This document shows, piece by piece, positions 41,968 through 53,379 of a DNA stretch of 64,000 nt. The position numbers were made by a program, and so were the translations under genes. Positions within the stretch are counted from its first letter, which is position 1; every line of letters begins with the position of its first letter. The stretch is taken from positions 186,001-250,000 of the forward strand of contig NZ_JAFJYB010000005.1 of assembly GCF_018777385.1 (NCBI RefSeq). The letters run 5' to 3'. The stretch comes from Candidatus Symbiopectobacterium endolongispinus. GTDB taxonomy: Bacteria > Pseudomonadota > Gammaproteobacteria > Enterobacterales > Enterobacteriaceae. The notes beneath the pieces were generated by a model. It was not told the origin of the DNA. It ran no database searches and saw only the letters and a program-made list of their open reading frames with translations.

Positions 41968-42836
41968 ATGTCGCAACAACACCCGATCATTGCCGTTACC
42001 GGCTCCAGTGGAGCAGGCACCACCACGACCAGCCTCGCGTTCAGGAAGATCTTCCAGCAGTTGCAGATAAAAGCCGCTTCACTGGAAGTCGATAGCTTTC
42101 ACCGTTATACCAGGCCAGAAATGGACATGGCGATTCGCAAAGCGAAAGATTTGGGCCGTCATATCAGCTATTTCGGCCCAGAGGCCAACGATTTCAGCCT
42201 GCTTGAACAGGCGTTTATCGAATATGGCCGCAACGGTACCGGAAAAACACGCAAATACCCGCACACTTACGATGAGGCGATCCCCTACAATCAAGTGCCC
42301 GGTACCTTTACTCCGTGGGAGCCGATGCAGCATCCTACCGATATGCTGTTTTATGAGGGTCTGCACGGCGCGGTGGTCACCGACCAGTACGATGTTGCCC
42401 AGCACGTTGACCTACTGGTCGGCGTGGTCCCCATCGTCAATCTGGAATGGATTCAAAAGCTGGTTCGCGATATCAACGAACGCGGTCACTCACGTGAAGC
42501 CGTGATGGATTCGGTGGTGCGTTCCATGGAGGATTGCATCACCTATATCACGCCGCAGTTTTCTCGCACCCATATCAACTTCCAGCGCGTACCGACTATC
42601 GATACCTCAAACCCACTTGCAGCCAAGGCAATCCCTTCGCTGGACGAGAGCTTTGTGGTGATCCATTTCCAGGGCGTCGAGCATATTGACTATTCCTACC
42701 TACTGGCCATGCTGCAAGGCTCGTTTATTTCACACATCAATACGCTGGTGGTGCCGTGGGGGGGATGGGACTCGCCATGGAACTGATCATGGCACCGTTG
42801 GTAAAACGGCTGGCAGAAGGGCGTAGCGCGGGCTGA
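41968..42836 (+). pseudogene. prkB: Phosphoribulokinase-like protein PrkB, frameshift at G7
   Basis: P-loop kinase homologue of unknown role (GSSGAGTTTTSLAFRK, FYEGLHGAVV). Matches E. coli PrkB for 260 codons up to SFISHINTLVVP. A run of seven G (42758-42764) then throws the frame to a stop after eight residues, while GLAMELIMAPLVKRLAEG continues in another frame to 42836. Only about 25 C-terminal residues are lost, so residual activity cannot be excluded. Confidence 0.8.
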
Positions 42837-42862
42837 GATAAAACACACAGTCCGCCAGAAAA

Positions 42863-43270
42863 CTATGCGACAGCGATGATTTCGTGGCTGTGAGTAACCT
42901 TCACCGCCTTTTCTAACATTAGCGCCACTGAACAATACTTCTCCGCCGACAGCGATACCGCCCGTTCAACCACTTTATCCGTCAACCCCACGCCCGTGAC
43001 GACAAAATGCAGATTGATATGGGTAAACAGACGCGGCGCTTCTTCACGACGCGTGGAGGATAATTTGACTTCACACCCGGTAATCGTATTGCGACCCTTT
43101 TGCAAAATGGACACCACATCAATGGCGCTACAGCCTCCTGCCGCCATCAACACCATCTCCATCGGACTGTGAGCTTTATCACCAGCATTGCCATCCATTA
43201 GGATCTGATGCCCGGATGACGACTCACCGAGAAAGGTCAGATATTCGACCCATTTTACGCGCGCTTGCAT
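42863..43270 (-). CDS. yhfA: YhfA (OsmC/Ohr-family protein)
   Basis: OsmC-like small protein of unknown physiological role. Start MQARVKWVEYLTFLG at 43270 after GAGGAG. The family Cys residues are present in AAGGCSAIDVV and SAEKYCSVALML. 135 codons, close to E. coli YhfA over its whole length. Divergent from crp as in E. coli. Confidence 0.9.
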   Translation of the reverse strand: MQARVKWVEYLTFLGESSSGHQILMDGNAGDKAHSPMEMVLMAAGGCSAIDVVSILQKGRNTITGCEVKLSSTRREEAPRLFTHINLHFVVTGVGLTDKVVERAVSLSAEKYCSVALMLEKAVKVTHSHEIIAVA

Positions 43271-43586
43271 CCACAACTCCTCAAATTTATTTGAAAATTA
43301 CTCACTGTTATATATAAAAACCGCCGATAACTAGAGCTTAATCATGCTGAAGCGAGACAACACGAGACAGGCTCGTCAAGCTGTGTTACAAACAGGAATA
43401 GAATCCGTTCCTTCAGTTTTATACTGACGGTAAGAACAGGTCGTGACGTCGCCATACAGAGGCCAGTATATTCCCTGACGTCAGTCCGCCAACACGGAAT
43501 TTTTACTACTAGCACGTTAATACGCCGTACAGGGAACTCTGAACCCTGTAATTTGCGCAGTGAATTACAACAGAGGATAACAGCGA
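43271..43586 (+). promoter_or_regulatory. crp-yhfA divergent regulatory region
   Basis: 316 bp between divergent yhfA and crp. In E. coli this interval carries autoregulatory CRP sites; I could not pick out a confident CRP site or promoter here. No other gene seen. Confidence 0.4.
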
Positions 43587-44219
43587 ATGGTTCTCGGCAA
43601 ACCGCAGACAGACCCGACTCTTGAATGGTTCCTTTCTCATTGTCATATTCACAAGTATCCATCGAAGAGCACGCTGATTCACCAAGGTGAAAAGGCAGAA
43701 ACGCTTTACTACATCGTGAAAGGCTCAGTGGCTGTGCTGATCAAGGATGAAGAAGGCAAGGAAATGATCCTCTCCTACCTCAACCAGGGGGATTTTATTG
43801 GGGAACTGGGCCTGTTCGAAGAGGGCCAGGAACGCAGTGCATGGGTGCTGGCAAAAACTGCCTGTGAAGTCGCTGAAATCTCCTATAAAAAATTCCGTCA
43901 GTTGATCCAGGTCAACCCGGATATTCTGATGCGTCTTTCCTCACAGATGGCGCGTCGCCTCCAGGTGACGTCTCAGAAAGTGGGCAACCTGGCCTTCCTG
44001 GATGTCACGGGTCTCATTGCGCAGACGCTGTTGAACCTGGCGAAGCAACCCGATGCCATGACGCACCCGGATGGGATGCAAATCAAGATCACGCGTCAGG
44101 AAATTGGTCAGATTGTTGGCTGTTCTCGCGAAACGGTAGGCCGTATTCTGAAAATGCTGGAAGATCAGAATCTGATCTCGGCACACGGCAAAACCATCGT
44201 GGTGTACGGCACACGCTGA
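43587..44219 (+). CDS. crp: cAMP receptor protein CRP with two Arg-to-Leu changes
   Basis: Global regulator; cAMP domain, hinge C-helix, and helix-turn-helix [19 protein letters not shown] are full length (210 residues). cAMP contacts GELGLF, QERSAW and VTS are kept. Against E. coli (numbering without Met) I see R87L (WVLAKTACE), A118S, E129Q and R142L ([11 protein letters not shown]). CRP is nearly invariant in enterics, so two Arg-to-Leu changes stand out. R142 is in the D-helix segment where cAMP-independent crp* alleles (G141, R142, A144) map. Expected to be expressed, with possibly altered allostery. Confidence 0.95.
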   Translation: MVLGKPQTDPTLEWFLSHCHIHKYPSKSTLIHQGEKAETLYYIVKGSVAVLIKDEEGKEMILSYLNQGDFIGELGLFEEGQERSAWVLAKTACEVAEISYKKFRQLIQVNPDILMRLSSQMARRLQVTSQKVGNLAFLDVTGLIAQTLLNLAKQPDAMTHPDGMQIKITRQEIGQIVGCSRETVGRILKMLEDQNLISAHGKTIVVYGTR

Positions 44220-44240
44220 TATCACCAGCGCCGTTTAGAC

Positions 44241-44274
44241 AAAAGCACGTTGCGCACCGCGCAGCGTGCTTTTT
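44241..44274. terminator. Bidirectional terminator between crp and argD
   Basis: AAAAGCACG-T-TGCGC / GCGCA-GCGTGCTTTT with an ACC loop, A-run before and T-run after; between convergent crp and argD. Confidence 0.8.
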
Positions 44275-44285
44275 GACCCGGCGAG

Positions 44286-45545
<1,260 letters not shown>

Positions 45546-45633
45546 TCATCAAATATGCATAAAAAATCAATACGCAAGGTTATAAAATAGCGCGTTATGG
45601 CAGTCCGTTTTATCGCAACCGATGCTGATAACC

Positions 45634-46209
45634 TCAGGTATTAAGGAAGTTCTGCAACAATTGATGCCCTTGCTCACTCAGAATACTCTCAGGGTGAAAC
45701 TGCACCCCTTCTAACGGCAAGGTACGGTGACGTATTCCCATGATTTCATCACGCTCACCTTCACGCTCTGTCCAGGCCGTGACGTCAAACTCGACGGGCA
45801 AAGAAGCGGGATCGATCACCAGAGAGTGGTAGCGCGTCACCGTTAATGGCAGCGCCAACCCGCTAAAAACACCGCTCCAGGTGTGATGTATTACGGAGGT
45901 TTTTCCATGCATCACCTGGCGCGCCCGCACCACGCGCGCACCAAATGCCTGCCCCATCGCCTGATGGCCGAGACACACGCCCAGAATGGGCAGTTTGCCT
46001 GCAAAATGGCGAATCACCGCCAGAGAAATACCCGCGTCATCCGGTGTGCAAGGACCGGGGGAGATCACCAGATGCGTAGGGGCCAGCGCTTCAATGTCCG
46101 CCAACGTCAGGGCGTCGTTGCGTTTAACCAACACCTCTACGCCCAGTTCACAAAAGTACTGGTAGAGGTTGTAGGTGAAGGAGTCGTAGTTATCGATGAG
46201 TAGTAGCAT
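45634..46209 (-). CDS. pabA: Aminodeoxychorismate synthase glutaminase subunit
   Basis: Glutamine amidotransferase that supplies ammonia to PabB in folate synthesis. Nucleophile in GVCLGHQA and catalytic His-Glu in GVQFHPES, with [15 protein letters not shown]. 191 residues, full length. Upstream of argD in the usual order. Confidence 0.93.
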   Translation of the reverse strand: MLLLIDNYDSFTYNLYQYFCELGVEVLVKRNDALTLADIEALAPTHLVISPGPCTPDDAGISLAVIRHFAGKLPILGVCLGHQAMGQAFGARVVRARQVMHGKTSVIHHTWSGVFSGLALPLTVTRYHSLVIDPASLPVEFDVTAWTEREGERDEIMGIRHRTLPLEGVQFHPESILSEQGHQLLQNFLNT

Positions 46210-46314
46210 GGGGCAAGTTTACGCGAAAAAGAGATGCTGTAGGCTACTGTGCTTGTAGGTACTTAGGCAATGAATAACTTTTTATTATTATTTTTCAATG
46301 CATTATGCAGGTAA

Positions 46315-46346
46315 CAAAAAACCGGACACCTCAGTGCCCGGTTTGC
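46315..46346 (-). terminator. Terminator of AA10-like gene 1
   Basis: On the minus strand an imperfect stem AACCGGGCAC / GTGTCCGGTT is followed by TTTTTG, just after the stop of the AA10-like gene. Confidence 0.7.
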
Positions 46347-46370
46347 AAGTGTAGTGTGAAATGCGATGAT

Positions 46371-47467
46371 CTAAACCATCGGCCTGACATAAACCCAAAG
46401 GGTAAAAGCAACTCCTGGCGCCCAGCCGCTATTGGATGTATGAGCGCTCCGGCAGCGATAAACCCCCCGTTGTGCGAAACATAAAACGCCCACAGGATAA
46501 AACACGCTATTCGGAGACCACGACGCCGGATTTTCCGTCTCGCCGCCGCCACCACCGCCACCGACGAAGTTAACGTCGAAGGCAGAATAAAAACCAGCCC
46601 CCGTGTCTGACACCATCCATACCGAGAGAATAATATGATGGCCCGTTCTATCTGTCGGCAATTTGATGGCTTGCATCGGCATGGTATTCAGAGGCGGAGT
46701 CCGATTTATAACGCTGGCAAAAGGTGCATCTTCAAAATCTGCGCGTGTCGCTCTCCGCGTGGGATCCAAGCCATTTCTGGTAATGAAATAGCGATAACCA
46801 CGGGTGGCATGCACAACCGTATGATTCCAACTAATCTTTAAATATTGACCGGATTCAACGTTGGTTCTTAGCCACCTCACCCCGTGCCTCATCTCCAATT
46901 CAGCATCGGTGAGGTTTACGATGTCACGATTATTCGCCGTTTGGCCGCCACTAAATATCCGACCATCAGGCACTGGCGATGCCACCCCCGGAAAGATGTG
47001 GATTGAATCAGGAAATGGCCCCCTTCACCGGGGAACCAGATAAGATTCGCAGAACTGTTTCCGTTGGTGAAAAGAGGAAAGTTCTTCATCCCCTCCATTT
47101 CACTTGCCGGCCATCCATTCGGTAACCAACCTCTGCTTACCGCGAAACCAGTTCGGCTTTGTGGAGAAGCCAGCCAGCTATGGGCCGGTGTTATGACTGG
47201 CCCCTGGTAGCAAGGATCATCAGCAGGCTGACAACAATGACCTTCTGGCGGCGAGTGCAGATCGCAGGGATCGACAACAGGGCCAAGATACCCATTAGGC
47301 GACGGATAACAATCGCCGTAATCCTTTCTAGGATCGTGATATTCACCAGGCGGTGTGTGAGAACCACAGCCCTCGTTTGGAGGACAATGATGTTCATTAG
47401 GCGGTGTGTAATCGTCGCAATGTTGCTTTTCTGGACCGTGATGGTCATGCTGATTTTTCTTATCCAT
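46371..47467 (-). pseudogene. AA10-like chitin-binding protein 1 with N-terminal Pro/His/Cys repeats, frameshifted
   Basis: Start ATG 47467 after GAGGTGA. The first 95 residues are a hydrophilic Pro/His/Cys/Asp-rich region with repeats of the type PPNEHHCPPNEG, and no signal peptide. It leads to PAHSWLASPQSR, the usual N terminus of an AA10 lytic polysaccharide monooxygenase domain. Near 46985-46989 (run of five C) the frame shifts; VPDGRIFSGG, WLRTNVESGQYLKISWNHTVVHATRGYRYFITRNGLDPTR and FYSAFDVNFVGG follow, then a Gly linker and a CBM5/12-like module (WSPNSVFYPVGVLCF... YRCRSAHTSNSGWAPG). LPMO activity needs His as the first mature residue; here it is far from the start. Confidence 0.78.
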
Positions 47468-48608
47468 AACTCACCTCTCATTATTCATTCAATAACGATA
47501 TTTTCATAAATAAAATTCATTCAACGCTACAGCGAAATATAGCGATGCATGTGTTTTTATTAACGTCATCATTAAGATTTAAACAAACAGAATAGTAAGT
47601 TCGAAAATAAACCAACTTCAAAACCATAGGTATAAAATCGCTTAAGCGAAAATATAATTCGAATTCAAACCATTCAGTTGAATAGTCAACATTAAAGATA
47701 TAACAATCAATAAAACCTCCTTTTTTCATCAAAGAAAGTGATAAAAGAAAGTGTATAAGAAACTTATGAATGCAATCTGGTGGTATTAAATATGCAAAGA
47801 AGAGTCAAGAGCACAGGCAAAGCGTCATTAGCCAAACCATTAAGTACTGATGATGATTGGCTAACTAATGATTAGTATATTGAGTAAAAAATATAATTGG
47901 AAAATCACAATGATGATATTAGCCTATTTTAAAGAAAATAATATTTTTTTGGTTGCCAATATTGTAAATATTATGAAAACACACAATCCCCTCTGATAAA
48001 ACACACCATAAGCAATTGTTTTATCTGAATGGCACCAAATAAACCACCACCTGTCAGCAAAATCCTAAAGGAAGATAAGTTATTTATTAATGAGTTATCA
48101 TTTTTCTTTTTTTCAAAACAAAACAGCGAGTTAATAAAAACCAAAAAACGTCATGCAATAAATATTGCTTAGCCATAAAATTAATAACACCACTAATTAT
48201 TTATGTCAGTCAACATACAAAAAAATGTGACTTAGATTGAAATTTTAGAATTAAAATCACAGGGGCGCTGATAAAAAAATTGCGCTTAATGCCAGTTGTC
48301 CAATTAAAAAATGCCATTATCCGCACACGTGGCTCATTACCTGCAATAGAAAAAAACCCCCATGAATATAAATAATTTTTTCTTTTTCATTAAAATAGGA
48401 ACGACCTGTAAAAATAATTAAAATGCCAAGAAATCATTTCTCTCTCAATAATTACCTTTTATTTGTTTTCCTCTCATTTTTTGCTTAAATGATACCGCAA
48501 CACAATAAAATTACTTTTCATTTTTATTGAAACAAACATACACCCTACCATCGGCATAAGGATCATTATGCCGGAGCAAAACCATAACTCCCTCAGGAGA
48601 CGACAGGA
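47468..48608. other. AT-rich gene-poor region upstream of pectate lyase
   Basis: About 1.1 kb, markedly AT-richer than the flanks. A 71-codon frame on the minus strand (47517-47732) has no recognisable similarity and is not called. A stretch at 48223-48245 begins AAATGTGA and ends TTGAAATTT, resembling half of a CRP site, far from the lyase start. I could not find a convincing KdgR box. Probably the extended, H-NS-type-bound control region of the lyase; that is inference. Confidence 0.45.
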
Positions 48609-49724
48609 ATGAAACACGTCTTACTTTCACTTACCGCAGGACTGCTGACGTTAACCGTACAAAGCGCGTTCGCCGCGAATACCGGCGGCTATGCGACCAC
48701 CGATGGCGGCGATATCTCTGGTGCCGTTAAAAAAACCGCCCATTCCATGCAGGATATCATTGAAGCCGCGCGCGTGGACAGCAGCGGCAAGAAATTGAAA
48801 ACCGGTGCATATCCACTGGTGATCACCTATGACGGCAACGAAGATGCGCTGATCAATGCGGTGGCTGCCGATATTTGCAGCCAATGGAGCAAGCCCGCAC
48901 GCGGGGTTGAAATCAAGGAATTCACCAAAGGGATAACGATACTCGGCACCAACGGCTCTTCCGCCAACTTTGGTCTCTGGTTAGTGAAATCTTCCGATGT
49001 GGTGATTCGTAATATGCGTTTCGGCTATATGCCGGGCGGCGCGAGTGATGGCGATGCCATCCGCGTAGATAACACGCCGAACGTCTGGGTTGACCATAAT
49101 GAGATTTATGCCAAAAACTACGAGTGCGCCGGCACACCGGATGGCGATACCACGTTTGAATCTGCCGTCGATATCAAGAAAGCATCGACGAACGTGACGG
49201 TATCTTATAACTACATCCACGGTATTAAAAAAGTAGGATTAAGCGGCTCTAGCAGCAGCGATATGGGCCGTAACCTGACTTACCATCATAACGTTTACAG
49301 CGATGTGAACGCCCGCTTGCCGTTGCAGCGTGGGGGGCAAGTGCACGCCTATAACAACCTTTATTCCGGCATTACCAGCTCAGGGATAAACGTACGTCAG
49401 AATGGGCTCGCGCTGATCGAACGTAACTGGTTCGAAAATGCCGTCAACCCCGTGACATCACGCTATGACGGCTCCAACTTTGGCACCTGGGTTCTGCGTG
49501 ATAACAACGTCACCAGCGCTTCTCAAAACGCCACTTATAATATTACCTGGACCAGCGATTCCAAAGCTTATGTTAACGCTCAAGATTGGACGTCTACTGG
49601 CACCTTCCCATCGCTGCCATACAGCTATTCACCAGTCAGCGCCCAGTGCGTAAAAGCGAAGCTGGCACAGTTCGCCGGTCAGGGAAAAGGCCTGGCAGTA
49701 TTGACCACCACTGCGTGTAACTAA
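48609..49724 (+). CDS. Secreted pectate lyase, PL1 family (PelB/PelC type)
   Basis: Extracellular Ca-dependent pectate lyase that cleaves polygalacturonate by beta-elimination; main soft-rot/canker enzyme class. Signal peptide MKHVLLSLTAGLLTLTVQSAFA, mature start ANTGGYATTDGG. Parallel beta-helix with VWVDHNEIYAKN, Ca-binding acidic residues in GASDGDAIRVD and TTFESAVDIKK, and catalytic Arg in NARLPLQRGG. 371 residues, typical for the Dickeya PelB/PelC group, ending QCVKAKLAQ...TTACN with the paired Cys. Fully intact, including a run of six G in frame. SD CAGGAGA upstream. Presumably exported by the type II Out system, which is not in this window. Confidence 0.95.
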   Translation: MKHVLLSLTAGLLTLTVQSAFAANTGGYATTDGGDISGAVKKTAHSMQDIIEAARVDSSGKKLKTGAYPLVITYDGNEDALINAVAADICSQWSKPARGVEIKEFTKGITILGTNGSSANFGLWLVKSSDVVIRNMRFGYMPGGASDGDAIRVDNTPNVWVDHNEIYAKNYECAGTPDGDTTFESAVDIKKASTNVTVSYNYIHGIKKVGLSGSSSSDMGRNLTYHHNVYSDVNARLPLQRGGQVHAYNNLYSGITSSGINVRQNGLALIERNWFENAVNPVTSRYDGSNFGTWVLRDNNVTSASQNATYNITWTSDSKAYVNAQDWTSTGTFPSLPYSYSPVSAQCVKAKLAQFAGQGKGLAVLTTTACN

Positions 49725-49733
49725 CCGATAAAA

Positions 49734-49762
49734 ACTCAAGGCCAGACAATGTGGCCTTGAGT
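49734..49762. terminator. Terminator between pectate lyase and AA10-like gene 2
   Basis: Perfect 11-bp stem ACTCAAGGCCA / TGGCCTTGAGT with a 7-base loop between two convergent genes; A-run before, weak T-run after. Confidence 0.75.
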
Positions 49763-49779
49763 TCATTCCTGAAGCGACC

Positions 49780-50409
49780 TTAAGCGCCAAAATTCACATC
49801 CAGTACCTGATAGAAAGCGTCTGCTTTATCAGAGACTGTCCACACGCCTAATATGACCTGATAACCTGTGCGCGGTGGCACCACGCAGTCGGTGCTCATA
49901 TTTTCCAGTGGGGTTGAATCCACCGGAACATAGTTCACACAGAAGGGTTCTGGCTCGAAACTGGCGCGTGTCAGCGGTGTATTGGGGTTCCAGTTCTGTT
50001 TCGTGATAAAGAATTGCCAACTATAAGTATTGTACGGCACTTTCAACGTCCAGGTAAAAGTATTGTATCCCGGCATCATCGGTGATTTATACCATCGATT
50101 AGCACTTTGGGCACCCAACTGAGAAAATAACGGATTTCCGGCACTTGCAATTTTTCCGTCCGGAGGACCTTAGATTGGAAATCCTCTCGGCCCTTCGATA
50201 AATTGAGATTGGAACTTTGCCGGCCCACAATTTGAGTTAGTCACCCCACCGAAATCACCGGTACACAACACCACACGACTGGGCGGCGATGAAATATACC
50301 CACTGTAAGGGCTTATTGGCGGCACTGCCTGAGAATCAGTGGTTAGCTCTTCAGCAACCCCATATAAACTGGTAAACAGCGTTAGTAGCAGCAAGACGAT
50401 GTGTTTCAT
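49780..50409 (-). pseudogene. AA10-like chitin-binding protein 2, nonsense
   Basis: Signal peptide MKHIVLLLLTLFTSLYGVA, then a spacer of about 20 residues and SPYSGYISSPPSRVVLC, the AA10 N-terminal region but with no His at the position where copper-binding His1 is expected. TAA at 50170-50172 interrupts GPRGFPI-x-GPPDGKIAS. The rest (RWYKSPMMPGYNTFTWTLKV... WQFFITKQNWNPNTPLTRASF... FYQVLDVNFGA) is in the same frame and well kept. About 209 codons, single domain, no binding module. Even unbroken it would not be a standard LPMO. Confidence 0.78.
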
Positions 50410-50468
50410 TGCTTACTCCAGATTTTATATTAAGCATTTTTAGCCTATAGCATCATGACGGATAACCC

Positions 50469-51108
50469 TCAGAACTGAGCATCAATCACCTGATAGAAGG
50501 CATTTCCACGGACCATACCGCCAGCATTACCTGATATCCGGTACGCGGGGGTATGGTGCAATTCATGGAAAACGGCGTTGTCGGCCGGGGATAGGGCGGT
50601 TAAAATAGTTGCTGACAGAACGGGGTAAGATTGAAACTGGCGCGCGACAAAGGAGCATTTGGGTCCCAGTCTTGCTGAGTAATAAAGACCTGCCAGGAGC
50701 GTGTAACATGCGTTTGCGTCAGCGTCCACGTAAACACCCTATCTCCGGCTTGCATCGGAACACGTACCCAGCGGGTAGCGGTTTGCTGGTTCATCTGAGA
50801 AAATCACGAGTTTCCTCCGCAGGCAATTTGGCCATCATGGGGACCTCCATTAGGAAAACCTTGTCGTCCTTCAATCGATTGAGGTTCCCACTGAGCAGCA
50901 CCACAGCCTGTATTGTATTGTGTTGTGGTGCTGGAATAGCAGTACGGCATAGGGTCGCTCGGCTTGCCGGCGGGTTAACAAAACCATGCGCAGGCATAAT
51001 ATCGAGAGGAGGTTGAGGTGGGTTTTGATCAACAGTTATCTTTTCTGCTTCAGCCATGACTTGGACACAACTCAGCAGCATACTAAGCAGAAGTAGGTAT
51101 CGTTTCAT
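50469..51108 (-). pseudogene. AA10-like chitin-binding protein 3, multiple lesions
   Basis: Signal peptide MKRYLLLLSMLLSCVQVMA, a spacer of about 20 residues, then [16 protein letters not shown] with the AA10 His kept but not at the predicted mature N terminus. Frameshift near 50940; TGA in GGNS-x-FSQMNQQ near 50808; TAA near 50606 after FCQQLF; another frameshift near 50500 before NAFYQVIDAQF. Matching domain pieces (WVRVPMQAGDRVFTWTL, SWQVFITQQDWDPNAPLSRASF) are in between. The most degraded of the three. Confidence 0.8.
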
Positions 51109-51709
51109 TTCTTACTCCATCGTCATCGTGATAAATAGCGGAATGAAAATAAATGTGTAGCCATGTGCAAATAACAATACGTTATGGCTCGATTGACTGC
51201 TCCATAGATGAATTACATCAATAATATTTCAAACAAAAAACATCTTTATTTAAAAAACCAATGAAGCTTTATGAGTTAACCTTGGGGAGATAAAAATAAA
51301 TAGGACATCAACTTACAGATAATCCCTCTTAAAACATAAATAATGTTTCACCGAAAAAATAAGTATCAAAAACATACAAAGCAATAATATTAGCTGGCAA
51401 ATCATAAGTTTTTTGTGGCAAGAAAGACAATAACTGCATCGTGGATTAATTATAATTAATCAACCAATAATGGGCATTGATTCAGGGATCATTATCTTGA
51501 TTAAGCATAACCGATATTTTTAAATTGCACACATTATATAAAATAAGTCATAACATCATGATTGTTAATTAATAAAGCCTTCATTATGTATTTATGAGCC
51601 CTGTGCGATTTTTCCTAATCCACGCGACATAAGCATCAAAATAATTAGCCAAATAAATAATAATCAACCATAGCACCACATGACTACGATTCCATATAAC
51701 TTGCCGGAA
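51109..51709. other. AT-rich gene-free region
   Basis: About 600 bp of AT-rich sequence between AA10-like gene 3 and ppiA. No gene, repeat or recognisable site seen. Confidence 0.5.
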
Positions 51710-51742
51710 ACCATCAAGGCCACGTCATGTGGCCTTGATGGT
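51710..51742 (-). terminator. ppiA terminator
   Basis: Perfect 14-bp stem ACCATCAAGGCCAC / GTGGCCTTGATGGT with a 5-base loop, 25 bp downstream of the ppiA stop; weak T content follows. Confidence 0.65.
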
Positions 51743-51766
51743 AAATCCAGAAATTCTCGACCACGC

Positions 51767-52357
51767 TTACGGCAGTATTTTGGCCGATTTAATCACGATC
51801 GGTTTACTTGGTACATTCTGGTAAGGGCCAACGTTGCTGGTCTGCACTTGGGAGATTTTGTCGGCAACATCCATCCCTTTTACCACTTTGCCAAATACCG
51901 CATAGCCAAAATCACGCTGACCGTGATCGAGGAAAGCGTTATCCGCGACATTAATAAAGAACTGACTGGTGGCGCTGTCTTTTTCAGCGGTGCGCGCCAT
52001 GGCGATGGTGCCACGCACGTTGCGTAAACCGTTGTCCGCTTCATTTTTGATCGGTGGGTTAGTGGCTTTTTGCTTCATTTCATCCACAAAACCGCCACCC
52101 TGCACCATAAAACCTGGGATCACGCGGTGAAAGGTGGTGCCATTGTAGAAGCCACTATTAACGTACTCGACGAAGTTTTTCACTGACACAGGCGCTTTCT
52201 GGTTGTCCAGCGCTAACTCGATGTTGCCTTCAGACGTGGTTAGCAAGACGCGCGTGGTGGCGGCAGGAGCTGCGATCGCCGACGACACCATGACCGAAGA
52301 TGAAAACATTGTCAGTGAAACCAGGGCTGCCGCAGCAACCAGAGTACGTTTGAACAT
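51767..52357 (-). CDS. ppiA: Periplasmic cyclophilin PpiA
   Basis: Cyclophilin-type peptidyl-prolyl isomerase. N-terminal signal peptide ([21 protein letters not shown]...), then [44 protein letters not shown] catalytic Arg region, [26 protein letters not shown] and the [16 protein letters not shown] motif. 196 residues, intact. It is the last of the fkpA-ppiA core block. Confidence 0.95.
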   Translation of the reverse strand: MFKRTLVAAAALVSLTMFSSSVMVSSAIAAPAATTRVLLTTSEGNIELALDNQKAPVSVKNFVEYVNSGFYNGTTFHRVIPGFMVQGGGFVDEMKQKATNPPIKNEADNGLRNVRGTIAMARTAEKDSATSQFFINVADNAFLDHGQRDFGYAVFGKVVKGMDVADKISQVQTSNVGPYQNVPSKPIVIKSAKILP

Positions 52358-52571
52358 GAGAATTCCTTTTTGATCGGGGGCTACAAGAAAGCGTAACGAT
52401 TGTAAATAACCACACTCCTTAACGCTACCCTTTTACTTTTTTTACTTAAGGGTAGGCCACAACGTTACGGCCATTAAGTATAGCATACCAGTGCGGTATC
52501 GGCGACGATCGTAAAAAAGACGGGTAAATAACCCGTCTTGTTAGCACATAATGCGGCTTTTACCCGAACTA

Positions 52572-53370
52572 TTAACCCATTCGCTCCGAACGCACGACCA
52601 AATCGCGGCTGTATTGTCGGCTGGCATCCACCAGCATTGTGGTGTAGGCCGTTTTCTCCGTCGAACGCGTCAGTTCCGCCGTCTCCAGCGTTTCCAGAAT
52701 ACGGCCGTACTGCATCACCGCCACGCGGTGGCATAAATGAGCAATCACGCCCAAATCGTGCGTCACCATCAGGTAGGTCAGGTTGTTCTGCTGTTGCAGT
52801 TCTGCCAGCAAATTGAGCATTTCTGCCTGCACCGACACGTCCAGCGCTGAAGTGGGTTCATCCAGCAACAGAACTCGTGGTTCGAGAATCAGCGCGCGCG
52901 ATAGCAACGCGTTGGCGCTGCCCGCCGGAAAGCTGGTGCGGGTAGCGGCGACGGAACTGGGGCCCCAGCCCCACTTTCTCCAGCAAGGTATCAATACGCC
53001 GATCGCGCTGCTCAATGCGATGGATCAGCAACGGCTCCTCCAATATGGTCTCAACCGTATGGCGTGGATGCAGCGATCCGTAGGGATCCTGAAACACCAT
53101 CTGCACCTGACGGCAGCGTGCTCTGTCAATACGGTGCGCCAGCGGTTGACCATCGATGCACAGCTCACCCTGCCAGTGGTTGAACAACCCTGCCAGACAT
53201 TTCAGCACCGTGGTTTTTCCCGAGCCCGATTCCCCCACCAAACCAAAGATTTCGCCACCGTGCACCGCCAGATTGACATCAAACAACACCTGGTTGTGCT
53301 GGTTCCCCTGACCAAAAGATAGGTTGAGGTTTTTCACCTCGATCATCGCCGCGGTATTTTGTGCGCCCAT
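52572..53370 (-). pseudogene. Peptide ABC transporter ATPase (DppF/OppF type), frameshifted
   Basis: Second ATPase of the peptide transporter. Start ATG 53370 after AAGGAG. Walker A GESGSGKTTVLK and signature [15 protein letters not shown] are in the first frame. A GC dinucleotide is missing in the repeat AGCGCGCGCG (52892-52901), and [26 protein letters not shown] with Walker B continues in the next frame to 52572. Classic slippage in a GC repeat. Confidence 0.88.
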
Positions 53371-53379
53371 AGTCACTCC

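Noticed and set aside
42758-42764. Programmed ribosomal frameshift at the G7 run in prkB.
   Set aside because: No slippery heptamer plus pseudoknot is evident, and similar runs break unrelated genes; ordinary slippage mutation is simpler.
47517-47732. 71-codon frame in AT-rich DNA upstream of the pectate lyase.
   Set aside because: No similarity recognised, low-complexity AT-rich composition; expected by chance.
48223-48245. CRP-like site upstream of the pectate lyase.
   Set aside because: Only the TGTGA half fits; the second half is TTGAA and the site is about 370 bp from the start codon.
48490-48540. Possible KdgR box (TTTCAT...GAAAC) before the pectate lyase.
   Set aside because: Spacing and symmetry do not match the KdgR consensus well enough in this AT-rich context.
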